NCBI GenBank assembly: GCA_019234745.1
Contig: JAFAKZ010000168.1
Coordinates: forward strand, 1-6,157
Origin: Burkholderiales bacterium
GTDB lineage: Bacteria > Pseudomonadota > Gammaproteobacteria > Burkholderiales > Chitinimonadaceae
Direction: 5' to 3'
DNA: 6,157 bases
How positions within the stretch are numbered: position 1 is the first letter of the stretch; every line of letters begins with the position of its first letter. Positions 1 to 5,907 of this stretch are shown piece after piece. The notes below the pieces were generated by a model. It was not told the origin of the DNA. It ran no database searches and saw only the letters and a program-made list of their open reading frames with translations. The translations under genes and the position numbers were made by a program.

Positions 1-1515
1 ATGACCTCACCGTACCTCGTACAGGCTGTTCCCGCCAGCGGCAGCGGCGTGTACAGCGTCAGCGCCGATACGAACGCCTACACGACGATGAATGTCACGC
101 CGCTCACCGACTTGATGGTGCGCACCTGGTACGGCGTACAAGGTAGCGCTGCCGACACGGCCTATGCCAACCCCGTATCGAACCCCGCCCCGTCGCCCGC
201 CAACGTCGCGACCATCCAAGCTGCCTTGCAGCCTGTGATGCAGCTCTGGCTGAACCAGAGCCAAGTTGGTAGTAACGGCTTTTCCTTCGTGTCGACGCCC
301 TTTGTCGCCAATGGCAGCGGTGAAGATCAAGTATTGAGCGAAACCAAGATCAATACGGGAACGGGTGTGCTCACAGTCAGTGGCAATGGGATTTCGCAAT
401 CCTCAACCATCAGCTTTTCGTCGGCGACAAGTTCAGTATCGATTGCGACGACCACGACCGGCAGCGGCGGCACCAGCACCAGCCTCACCACCAGCGTCAT
501 TCCCTCAGGGAGTGCGGCGCAAACGGCCGTGACCGGCATCAACGCAACGCTGAGCAATATGGCATCGACCGTCAGCAGTCGCGGTAGTGCACTGTCGGCA
601 AACGATCTGCTCCCCTATCTCGATCCGAATCTGCTCAACGACGGTGAAAACGCAAACCAATTCGCAACCGACGTTGCGAGCGACTTGGGGGGCAGCACGC
701 TCAATCTTTCCATCAATCAGATCATATCGCTCGATACGGTCAACAACATCGCCGACGTCGAGGTCACCGCGACGCAAACGGCCAATGGCCAGTCGCAGGC
801 ACAGCCAGCGCTGGAATTCCATTTTCATCAGATAAATGGGCAATGGCTGCTATCGGGGAACGGTCGTCCTGCGCATTTCTCGCTACAAGCAGAAGCCAGG
901 GTGAACGGCGGCATACTGGCCGGAGCCAGCAATGGTCCGGATATCAATCTGGACGTCCAAGCGCCCGCCGGTACGGTATCCAGCGTGACCGTCACAGGCG
1001 GTGGCGTCGCCACTAACCAGACCTTGGCGCCGTCACCGACAGTCGTCAGAGCCTCCGGCAAGTATGACCATTTCGTCTGGAATAGCGGCGTCCTGTCGCA
1101 GCTGATTCCCGCAGGAACGGCATTTACCTTTACGGTCATGCAAGCCAATGGCAAATCCTCGACGACGACGCTTTATACGAATGTATTCACGACAGAACTG
1201 ATGTCGCTCACCAACCCGACGTCGGACAATCTGTCCGTGCTGAATCTAGGCAGCCCGACTACCGTGACCTGGACCTTGCCCACGACGTTTGCCGTCGCAG
1301 CCGTTGACTTCAACGCTCAGACCTATACGGGGAGTCAGCTGCTGTCCAGCACCCTGGAGTGTGATAACGACGTACCGACAGGCAATGGCGCTACCAGCGT
1401 GACCATCACGATCCCGAAGACTTGCAACGGCCTGCCCGTCATGCAAGTCGACCTCGGCATCTCGGCGACCGGCGTGAACGGTGAGCGCTCCTATATCACG
1501 TTTGGCCTGCAGTAG
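1..1515 (+). CDS. Secreted/surface protein with NTF2-like and Ig-like regions, probably 5'-truncated, function unknown
   Basis: The frame is open from the first base and ends at TAG 1513-1515 (504 codons visible). An ATG happens to be the first codon, but no signal peptide follows and the protein begins inside what looks like a beta-rich domain, so the true start is probably upstream. Visible layout: residues 1-45 end in an NVTPLTDLMVRTWYG segment (31-45). A Ser/Thr/Gly-rich low-complexity stretch lies around 138-172. A region resembling the NTF2-like fold spans about 195-288, from NDLLPYLD (201-208) to NGQWLLSGNGR. The segment HFSLQAEARVNGG follows, then about 200 residues of beta-rich, Ig-like sequence ending YITFGLQ. 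Cys454 and Cys475 could form a disulfide, which fits export. From memory, similar domain strings occur in Burkholderiales lipoproteins labelled carboxypeptidase-regulatory-like. No catalytic motif is visible; a binding or structural role outside the cytoplasm is inference. The next gene follows after 31 bases, so the two may be co-transcribed. Confidence 0.8.
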   Translation: MTSPYLVQAVPASGSGVYSVSADTNAYTTMNVTPLTDLMVRTWYGVQGSAADTAYANPVSNPAPSPANVATIQAALQPVMQLWLNQSQVGSNGFSFVSTPFVANGSGEDQVLSETKINTGTGVLTVSGNGISQSSTISFSSATSSVSIATTTTGSGGTSTSLTTSVIPSGSAAQTAVTGINATLSNMASTVSSRGSALSANDLLPYLDPNLLNDGENANQFATDVASDLGGSTLNLSINQIISLDTVNNIADVEVTATQTANGQSQAQPALEFHFHQINGQWLLSGNGRPAHFSLQAEARVNGGILAGASNGPDINLDVQAPAGTVSSVTVTGGGVATNQTLAPSPTVVRASGKYDHFVWNSGVLSQLIPAGTAFTFTVMQANGKSSTTTLYTNVFTTELMSLTNPTSDNLSVLNLGSPTTVTWTLPTTFAVAAVDFNAQTYTGSQLLSSTLECDNDVPTGNGATSVTITIPKTCNGLPVMQVDLGISATGVNGERSYITFGLQ

Positions 1516-1546
1516 CAGACTCTGCTGCCAGAAAGCGAGGCGCAGG

Positions 1547-2506
1547 ATGGATCCAGCGCTCTACTACCGCCCATCGGGCCGCATATCGCCCATGGTCTTG
1601 CCTGCCCTGCTCGCCAGCATCGTCGGCATCTGGCCGTTCGCCTGGCTCTACGCCTGGATCTGCGACAACATCCCCTTTATCTACCTAGACGTATTCGCAA
1701 CGCTGGGTTATTCCATCGTCGCTGCCTGCTTCGTCTATATGGCGGCAGCGATCGGCAAGGCACGCAACCCTATCATCATGGGCGTGCTGGGATGGCTGTT
1801 CGCGACCATCGCCTGGTATGTGCAATGGGCGTGCTGGCTGAATATCGTCGTGCACGAGCATCCGGCCGACCTGCCGCTGGAGATTGCCCAGGCCAATTCC
1901 ATGGTCTTCTCCGTGCATCCCGAATGGATTTTCGCGTTCATGGCAAGCCTGCTCAAACACGGTGCCTGGACGTTCCGGTCGCTGCACGTGTCCGGCATCA
2001 TCAGCGCCATTTGCTGGGTGGCCGAGTACGTGATCATCATCAGCTTCCCCATCTATCTCGGCTATATGGTTGCCGGTTCGCCCTATTGCGAAGGTGAGCA
2101 GCACCGCGCGAACGAAAAGGAGATGAAGCTCAGGTTCAAGCTGATCGAGGACACTGCCGAGTTCGTGCGGCAGGCCGAGGCCGAACCTGACGCGCTAAGC
2201 CACCTATTGAAACGCGCACACGACGACGTTCACGACCACGCCAAGCTGACAATCTGGGTATGCGGCGAAGGTGAGGACTGCTACGCCACGGTGGAAAACG
2301 TCACGCACACCTGGAAGGACGGCAAGCGCAAAGAGGAGGAGACCCTGGTACTGCGCTACCTGCGTATATCCTGGCAGGCTGCCCAGGTCTATCTGCACAA
2401 GTCTGCGGAAATCGAAAAGCGCCAGGAGGAACGGAAGGCAGAAAAGGCCAAGGCGGCCGAGGAGAAGGCAAAGAAGGCCGACGACGAAACGGCGCAGTCG
2501 CATTGA
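1547..2506 (+). CDS. Four-helix integral membrane protein with charged coiled-coil C-terminus, function unknown
   Basis: 319 aa. The ATG at 1547 is preferred because the purine-rich GCGAGG (1535-1540) and GCAGG (1542-1546) precede it. An earlier ATG at 1481 would add 22 residues and overlap the upstream gene. Hydrophobic segments lie near residues 16-38, 47-69, 76-100 and 150-175, with a further semi-hydrophobic stretch at 126-136. The RPSGRISP motif at 8-15 and IPFIYLDVFATLGYS at 42-56 recall an uncharacterised family of bacterial membrane proteins with an N-terminal RPSG signature; this is from memory. The rest (about 180-319) is soluble, has cysteines at 181, 239 and 245, and ends in a Lys/Glu/Ala-rich helix (284-319) likely to form a coiled coil. 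No enzymatic motif is visible. It probably sits in the inner membrane with its tail in the cytoplasm, judging by the tail's charge. It follows the surface-protein gene by 31 bases with no terminator between them. Confidence 0.85.
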   Translation: MDPALYYRPSGRISPMVLPALLASIVGIWPFAWLYAWICDNIPFIYLDVFATLGYSIVAACFVYMAAAIGKARNPIIMGVLGWLFATIAWYVQWACWLNIVVHEHPADLPLEIAQANSMVFSVHPEWIFAFMASLLKHGAWTFRSLHVSGIISAICWVAEYVIIISFPIYLGYMVAGSPYCEGEQHRANEKEMKLRFKLIEDTAEFVRQAEAEPDALSHLLKRAHDDVHDHAKLTIWVCGEGEDCYATVENVTHTWKDGKRKEEETLVLRYLRISWQAAQVYLHKSAEIEKRQEERKAEKAKAAEEKAKKADDETAQSH

Positions 2507-2510
2507 ACTG

Positions 2511-2543
2511 GCTGGTTGGCCGATAATAGGCACACCAACCAGC
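2511..2543. repeat. Perfect 9-bp inverted repeat (hairpin) between membrane-protein gene and small Cys-motif gene
   Basis: GCTGGTTGG at 2511-2519 and its exact reverse complement CCAACCAGC at 2535-2543 enclose a 15-base loop (2520-2534). The stem begins 5 bases after the TGA of the upstream gene and ends 13 bases before the ATG at 2556. No T-run follows, so it is not a canonical intrinsic terminator. As RNA it could act as a weak terminator, a 3'-end stabiliser, or a structure next to the start of the downstream gene, which lacks a clear ribosome binding site. The loop holds GATAAT (2522-2527), a -10-like hexamer without a matching -35. Confidence 0.5.
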
Positions 2544-2555
2544 TTGCCGGCAGCA

Positions 2556-2777
2556 ATGGACAAACCCACCACGCCTCGCGGCGCCCAACCCAACTGCAAG
2601 CGCTGCGCACATTACTTCGTGACGCACACGCTGCCCTTCGCCCACGGCTGCCGCGCACTGAATTTCAAGAGCGCACGGCTACCTTGCCTGGACGTGCTGG
2701 CATCATCCGGCGAGCCTTGCCACTACTTCACGCCGAAGCGTGGCAAACCCAATCAACTACCCGCCAAGGCCGCCTGA
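2556..2777 (+). CDS. Small five-cysteine protein, putative metal-binding, conserved hypothetical
   Basis: 73 aa from ATG 2556 to TGA 2775-2777. Five cysteines are spaced as C14-x2-C17, then GC at 31-32, PC at 43-44 and PC at 54-55, with H19, H24 and H30 between them. The core reads C-x2-C-x-H-Y-F-V-T ... H-G-C-R-A-L-x-F-K-S-x-R-x-P-C-L-x-V-L-x-S-S-G-x-P-C-x-x-F-x-P-K. From memory this is a recurrent pattern in small uncharacterised proteobacterial proteins, some carrying an unreliable uracil-DNA glycosylase-like label. The paired cysteines suggest a zinc or iron site, which is inference. The conserved-looking motif, rather than length, is the reason for calling the gene. No good Shine-Dalgarno precedes the ATG; TTG 2544 is a weaker alternative start. 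Its last 25 bases overlap the 3' end of convergent potI. The upstream gene ends 49 bases before it, with a hairpin between them. Confidence 0.7.
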   Translation: MDKPTTPRGAQPNCKRCAHYFVTHTLPFAHGCRALNFKSARLPCLDVLASSGEPCHYFTPKRGKPNQLPAKAA

Positions 2778-3643
2778 ATCGCCGCCTCACGCTTGGCTTG
2801 CGCCGACAGCATGATGCGGTTCGCGAGCACCACGAACACTGTCACGATGGTGACCACGATGGTCGCCAGCGCATTGATTTCCGGTGTCAGGCCCAACTTG
2901 ATGGACGAGAAAATCCACATGGGCATGGTGGTGGAGCCGGGGCCAGAGAGGAAGGCCGTCAGCACGTAGTCGTCCAGCGACAGCGTGAAAGCCAAGAGCC
3001 AGCTCGACAGGATGGCCGGCGCAATCACGGGCAGCGTAATGACGAAGAACACCTTGAACGGCGGGCAGCCCAGGTTCATCGCCGCTTCTTCCAGCGAGCT
3101 GTCCATTTCCTTGAGGCGCGACTGGATGAGCACGGCCACATAGGCCAGGCATAGCGTGGTGTGGCCGATCCAGATGGTGATCATGCCGCGCTCGCCAAAG
3201 GCCCAGCAGCCGGCCGTGCCCACTACGCCGGTCGGCGGTGTGTCGCCCGTGCAGCCCAGGCCCGTCTGCAAGCCCACGAACAGCAACAGCAGCGCAAGGC
3301 CGGAGATGACTTCCGGCATCACCATGGGCGCCGTGGTAAGGCCTGCGAACAAGGACGAACCCTTGAAGCGCCCGAAACGCGCCATCACGAGGCCCGCCAC
3401 CGTGCCCAGCACGACCGACAGGCAAGCCGCCAGGAAGGCGATCTTGAAACTCAGGCCCACGGCGTGCATCAGGTCGTCGTCGTGGAACAGCTTGCCGTAC
3501 CACTCCAGCGAAAAGCCGCCCCATACGGTAACGAGGCGCGAGGAGTTGAAGGAATAGATAACCAGGCTGACGATGGGGGCGTACAGGAACAGGAAGCCCA
3601 GCACCATGAACACCCGGTTGGAGGTCGGCATGCGCTTGCTCAT
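2753..3643 (-). CDS. potI: Polyamine ABC transporter permease PotI
   Basis: 296 aa. One of the two inner-membrane permease subunits of a PotFGHI-type putrescine/spermidine importer. It is recognised along its length: YAPIVSLVIYSFNSSRLVTVWGGFS (21-45), the WYGKLF segment (48-53), APMVMPEVISGLALLLLFVGL (105-125), the EAA loop that contacts the ATPase (EEAAMNLG 185-192 through ITLP 202-205), and LAFTLSLDDYVLTAFLSGPG (217-236). Six hydrophobic helices fit the binding-protein-dependent permease fold. ATG 3641-3643 overlaps the potH stop as ATGA, and GGGAGG sits 7 bases upstream. The frame remains open further 5', but that part lies inside potH. Oddity: residues 131-146, between the GL and W-x-x-x-ERGM blocks, form an insertion bounded by Cys131 and Cys146 that is absent from E. 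coli PotI (281 aa as I recall). The 3' end overlaps a convergent small gene by 25 bases. Confidence 0.95.
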   Translation of the reverse strand: MSKRMPTSNRVFMVLGFLFLYAPIVSLVIYSFNSSRLVTVWGGFSLEWYGKLFHDDDLMHAVGLSFKIAFLAACLSVVLGTVAGLVMARFGRFKGSSLFAGLTTAPMVMPEVISGLALLLLFVGLQTGLGCTGDTPPTGVVGTAGCWAFGERGMITIWIGHTTLCLAYVAVLIQSRLKEMDSSLEEAAMNLGCPPFKVFFVITLPVIAPAILSSWLLAFTLSLDDYVLTAFLSGPGSTTMPMWIFSSIKLGLTPEINALATIVVTIVTVFVVLANRIMLSAQAKREAAIQAALAGS

Positions 3644-4593
3644 TGCTCGGCCTCCCGTGCGGCCTGCTCGCTGCGATGCAGGTAAACAATTGGGCCCAGC
3701 ACCAGGATGAACATCACGACCGCGACGGCGGCCGCCTGCGGCCAGTTCGTGTTCACGCCGTAGTCCTCCATCAACTTGTTGCCGATGAACACCACGTCGC
3801 CACCGCCCAAAAGCGACGGAATGACGTACTCGCCCACGGCCGGGATGAACACCATCATGGAACCAGCCACGATGCCCGCCTTGGACAGCGGCAGCGTGAT
3901 CTGGAAGAAGGTCGGCCAGGGCTTGCAACCCAGGTTGGCTGCGGCCTCCAGGAGGCGCCCATCGAGCTTCACGAGGTTGGCGTAGAGCGGCAGGATCATG
4001 AAGGGCAGGTAGTTGTAGACCATGCCCAGCAGCACGGAGAACGGCGTGTATAGCATGGCGATGGGCTCATGCGTAATGCCGAGGCTCATTAGCACATTGT
4101 TGATGACGCCGTTGTCCTTGAGGATGCCGATCCAGGCGTACACGCGCAGCAGGAAGGAGGTCCAGAACGGAATCATCACGAACATCAGGAGCGTATTGCG
4201 CGTGGCGTCGTCGGCGCGGGCGATGTTGTAGGCAATGGGGTAGCCGATCAAGAGCGTCAGGAGCGTCGTGAGCACAGCCAGCTTGAGCGCATTGCCATAG
4301 GCGACCAGGTACTGGCTCTCCTGCACGGCCTCTGACCAAGGTTTGTGCACGAAGGCGTCGACCTCGTCGCTCAGCGTCTTGTACGACGTCGTGCTCAGCG
4401 ACACGGTCACCTTGCCCTCCTCCTGCTGCACTAGCGGCGTATAGGGTGGCTGGGCCAGCGCCTGCTCGGCGAAGCTCACCTTGAGCACCAGCACGAAGGG
4501 GATGATGAAAAAGGCGCACAGCCACAGCAGTGGAATGCCGACAACCGTGCGGCGCCCACGGGGAATCCAGCGTTTCAAGCGGTCGAGCATCAT
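3640..4593 (-). CDS. potH: Polyamine ABC transporter permease PotH
   Basis: 317 aa, the length I recall for E. coli PotH. Inner-membrane permease that pairs with PotI to form the channel of the polyamine importer. The first helix (about 17-37) is followed by a long periplasmic segment (42-95), then further helices. Typical family segments are YGNALKLAVLTTLLTLLIGYPIAYNIA (99-125), MIPFWTSFLLRVYAWIGIL (140-158), the EAA loop (LLEAAANLG 214-222 through ITLP 232-235) and VGEYVIPSLLGGGD (253-266). The first ATG (4593-4591) overlaps the potG stop as ATGA; a second ATG follows immediately, so either could be used. GGGGTGG about 10 bases upstream may be the ribosome binding site. The gene ends in a second ATGA overlap with potI, so the three genes are almost certainly translated from one mRNA. 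Confidence 0.95.
   Translation of the reverse strand: MMLDRLKRWIPRGRRTVVGIPLLWLCAFFIIPFVLVLKVSFAEQALAQPPYTPLVQQEEGKVTVSLSTTSYKTLSDEVDAFVHKPWSEAVQESQYLVAYGNALKLAVLTTLLTLLIGYPIAYNIARADDATRNTLLMFVMIPFWTSFLLRVYAWIGILKDNGVINNVLMSLGITHEPIAMLYTPFSVLLGMVYNYLPFMILPLYANLVKLDGRLLEAAANLGCKPWPTFFQITLPLSKAGIVAGSMMVFIPAVGEYVIPSLLGGGDVVFIGNKLMEDYGVNTNWPQAAAVAVVMFILVLGPIVYLHRSEQAAREAEQ
3651..3656 (-). promoter_or_regulatory. Ribosome binding site of potI (inside potH)
   Basis: On the - strand the sequence is GGGAGG, 7 bases before the ATG at 3643-3641. It lies within the last codons of potH. It fixes the potI start against the longer open frame and, with the ATGA overlap, suggests both re-initiation and independent loading of ribosomes. 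Confidence 0.75.
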
Positions 4594-5723
4594 GCGTGCA
4601 ATACCACCCCGGCGTGGTTGGACCAGGTCAGGTAGACGGCCTCGCCATACGCTGCCGGCTTGTCCTGGCCCCATTGCGTGGACAGCACATGGGCCATCAC
4701 CTTGCGGCCCGTATTGAGCTTGATGTGGTAGACCGAGTGCGTGCCCAGATAGGCCACGTCGTCCACCGTGCCTTCGAACCAGTTGTACTCGCCGCTCGGG
4801 CGCTCGCGCGTCAGTGCCACGCGCTCCGGGCGCACCGAGTACCACAGCTTGCCGTGCGCCGTACCCATGCCGCCAATGCCACGATCGACATAGATGGGTC
4901 GCGCCAAGTCCTCGGACTTCAGCACGGCGTGGTCGGCCGCATCTTCCGCCAGGATGCAGTCGAAGATATTCGTCATGCCGATGAACTGCGCCGTGAAGCG
5001 CGAGTTCGGATATTCGTACACGTCATGTGGATCGCCCACCTGCACGAGCTTGCCCTCGCTCATCACGGCCACGCGGTTGGCCATGGTCATGGCCTCCTCC
5101 TGGTCGTGCGTCACCATGATGCAGGTTACGCCGACCGACTGAATCACGTTGACCAGCTCCAGCTGCGTTTCCATACGCAATTTCTTGTCGAGCGCGCCCA
5201 GCGGCTCGTCCAAGAGCAGCAGCTTCGGCCGCTTGGCCAACGAACGAGCCAGCGCCGTACGCTGCTGCTGGCCGCCGGACAGCTGGTGCGGCTTGCGGCC
5301 CGCGAGCTTGCGCATCTGCACGAGGTCCAAGAGCTTGCCCACGCGCTCGGCAATCTCGTCCTTGGGCACCTTGTCCTGCTTCAGGCCAAAGGCGACGTTC
5401 TGCTCCACCGTCATATGGGGGAAGAGCGCGTAGGACTGGAACATCATGTTCACAGGGCGGCGGTAGGTAGGCAGCGCGGAGATATCCTGGCCGTCGAGGA
5501 TGATGCGGCCCTCAGTAGGCGTCTCCATGCCCGCCAGCATGCGCAAGAGTGTGGACTTGCCGGATCCGGAACTACCCAGGAGCGCAAAGATTTCGCGCTG
5601 CGGAATCACCAGGCTCACGTCATCGACGGCCCGGAAGTCGCCAAAGCGCTTGCTCACGCCCGCGATTTCAAGATAGCTCTGGTTCACCTCGGCGTTCGCC
5701 GCCGCCGTCAAGTTTTCCGCCAC
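4590..5723 (-). CDS. potG: Polyamine ABC transporter ATP-binding protein PotG
   Basis: 377 aa, the length I recall for E. coli PotG. Cytoplasmic ATPase that powers polyamine uptake through PotH/PotI. All ABC motifs are intact: Walker A GSSGSGKST (50-58), Q-loop Gln96 in NMMFQSYALFPHMTVEQN, signature LSGGQQQR (148-155), Walker B LLLLDEP (168-174), D-loop ALD (177-179) and H-loop His206 in MVTHDQEEAMTMANR. The C-terminal TOBE-type regulatory domain covers about 293-377 (VRPERV 297-302, YLGTHSVYHIKL 325-336). FGLKQDKVPKDEIAERV (112-128) and KPHQLSGG favour PotG over other sugar/iron ATPases. The start is GTG (5723-5721): an in-frame TAA lies at 5762-5760, no ATG occurs between them, and the next Met is residue 62, inside the nucleotide-binding domain. 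GGGGAAG sits 8 bases upstream. It is the first gene of a potGHI unit with its own predicted promoter. Confidence 0.96.
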   Translation of the reverse strand: MAENLTAAANAEVNQSYLEIAGVSKRFGDFRAVDDVSLVIPQREIFALLGSSGSGKSTLLRMLAGMETPTEGRIILDGQDISALPTYRRPVNMMFQSYALFPHMTVEQNVAFGLKQDKVPKDEIAERVGKLLDLVQMRKLAGRKPHQLSGGQQQRTALARSLAKRPKLLLLDEPLGALDKKLRMETQLELVNVIQSVGVTCIMVTHDQEEAMTMANRVAVMSEGKLVQVGDPHDVYEYPNSRFTAQFIGMTNIFDCILAEDAADHAVLKSEDLARPIYVDRGIGGMGTAHGKLWYSVRPERVALTRERPSGEYNWFEGTVDDVAYLGTHSVYHIKLNTGRKVMAHVLSTQWGQDKPAAYGEAVYLTWSNHAGVVLHA

Positions 5724-5731
5724 GATATCTA

Positions 5732-5738
5732 CTTCCCC
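5732..5738 (-). promoter_or_regulatory. Ribosome binding site of potG (GTG start)
   Basis: GGGGAAG on the - strand, 8 bases before the GTG at 5723-5721. It is an imperfect Shine-Dalgarno, but it is the only purine-rich run between the in-frame stop (5762-5760) and the GTG, so it supports the non-ATG start. Confidence 0.6.
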
Positions 5739-5770
5739 ACTGCCGCTGATTTGATGTAATTACGAGTGAA

Positions 5771-5825
5771 ATACCCCATCTGGGTGATGGGGCCGCGGGA
5801 TTATCGCTAACTCGTTGTGGGGTAT
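5771..5825. repeat. Inverted 8-bp repeat flanking the potG promoter core
   Basis: ATACCCCA (5771-5778) and its exact reverse complement TGGGGTAT (5818-5825) lie on either side of the -10 and start region. One arm overlaps the -35 hexamer and the other lies about 15-22 bases into the predicted leader. Arm centres are 47 bp apart. The left arm also shares CCCCA with the 7-bp hairpin. They might be paired regulator half-sites, but an 8-bp match over this distance can also arise by chance. Confidence 0.3.
5774..5792 (-). promoter_or_regulatory. 7-bp hairpin at the predicted 5' end of potGHI mRNA
   Basis: CCCCATC (5774-5780) and GATGGGG (5786-5792) pair perfectly around a 5-base loop (5781-5785). 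On the - strand the hairpin starts within a base or two of the transcription start predicted from the adjacent promoter. It could be a stabilising 5' stem-loop. On the - strand it is followed by TATTTCACT rather than a T-run, so it would be at best a weak terminator of read-through from the upstream binding-protein gene. Confidence 0.5.
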
Positions 5826-5828
5826 CAA
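5800..5828 (-). promoter_or_regulatory. Sigma70-type promoter for potGHI
   Basis: On the - strand, TTGATA (-35, 5828-5823, 5 of 6 consensus bases) and GATAAT (-10, 5805-5800, 5 of 6) are separated by exactly 17 bases. The expected start of transcription is at 5793 or 5794, both G on the - strand, giving a leader of about 70 bases before the potG GTG. Its placement between the end of the binding-protein gene and potG shows that potGHI can be transcribed without the upstream gene. No experimental support can be read from sequence. Confidence 0.7.
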
Positions 5829-5907
5829 GAATTTTGGCGGATTGATTGCGCAGTCGATGGGAAATGGGCGCGCATATCGGCCAAATCCACGCGCTTGTAC
5901 TTAAAGA

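Noticed and set aside
1481..1546. Upstream ATG extension of the membrane protein (22 extra residues)
   Set aside because: It would overlap the preceding gene by 35 bases. The extra residues are not membrane- or signal-like, and the purine-rich sites at 1535-1546 favour ATG 1547.
2522..2527. GATAAT as a -10 box for the small Cys-motif gene
   Set aside because: No hexamer 15-19 bases upstream matches a -35 in more than 3 positions, and it lies in a hairpin loop, so it is probably chance.
2516..3154. + strand open frame of 212 codons running through the small Cys-motif gene and into potI
   Set aside because: Composition is dominated by Arg, His and Gln with no recognisable motif. It is explained as an alternative frame over two better-supported genes.
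3161..3685. + strand open frame of 174 codons antisense to potI
   Set aside because: Shadow of potI; low-complexity His/Gln/Arg composition and no plausible start context.
4530..5759. Long + strand open frame (409 codons) antisense to the whole of potG
   Set aside because: It mirrors potG codon by codon, with an Arg/His/Leu-rich composition typical of the reverse frame of a high-GC gene, and has no domain. potG itself is unmistakable.
5774..5792. Intrinsic terminator for the family-3 binding-protein gene
   Set aside because: The stem is only 7 bp, no T-run follows it, and it lies more than 110 bases past the stop and downstream of the potG promoter. A leader hairpin fits better.
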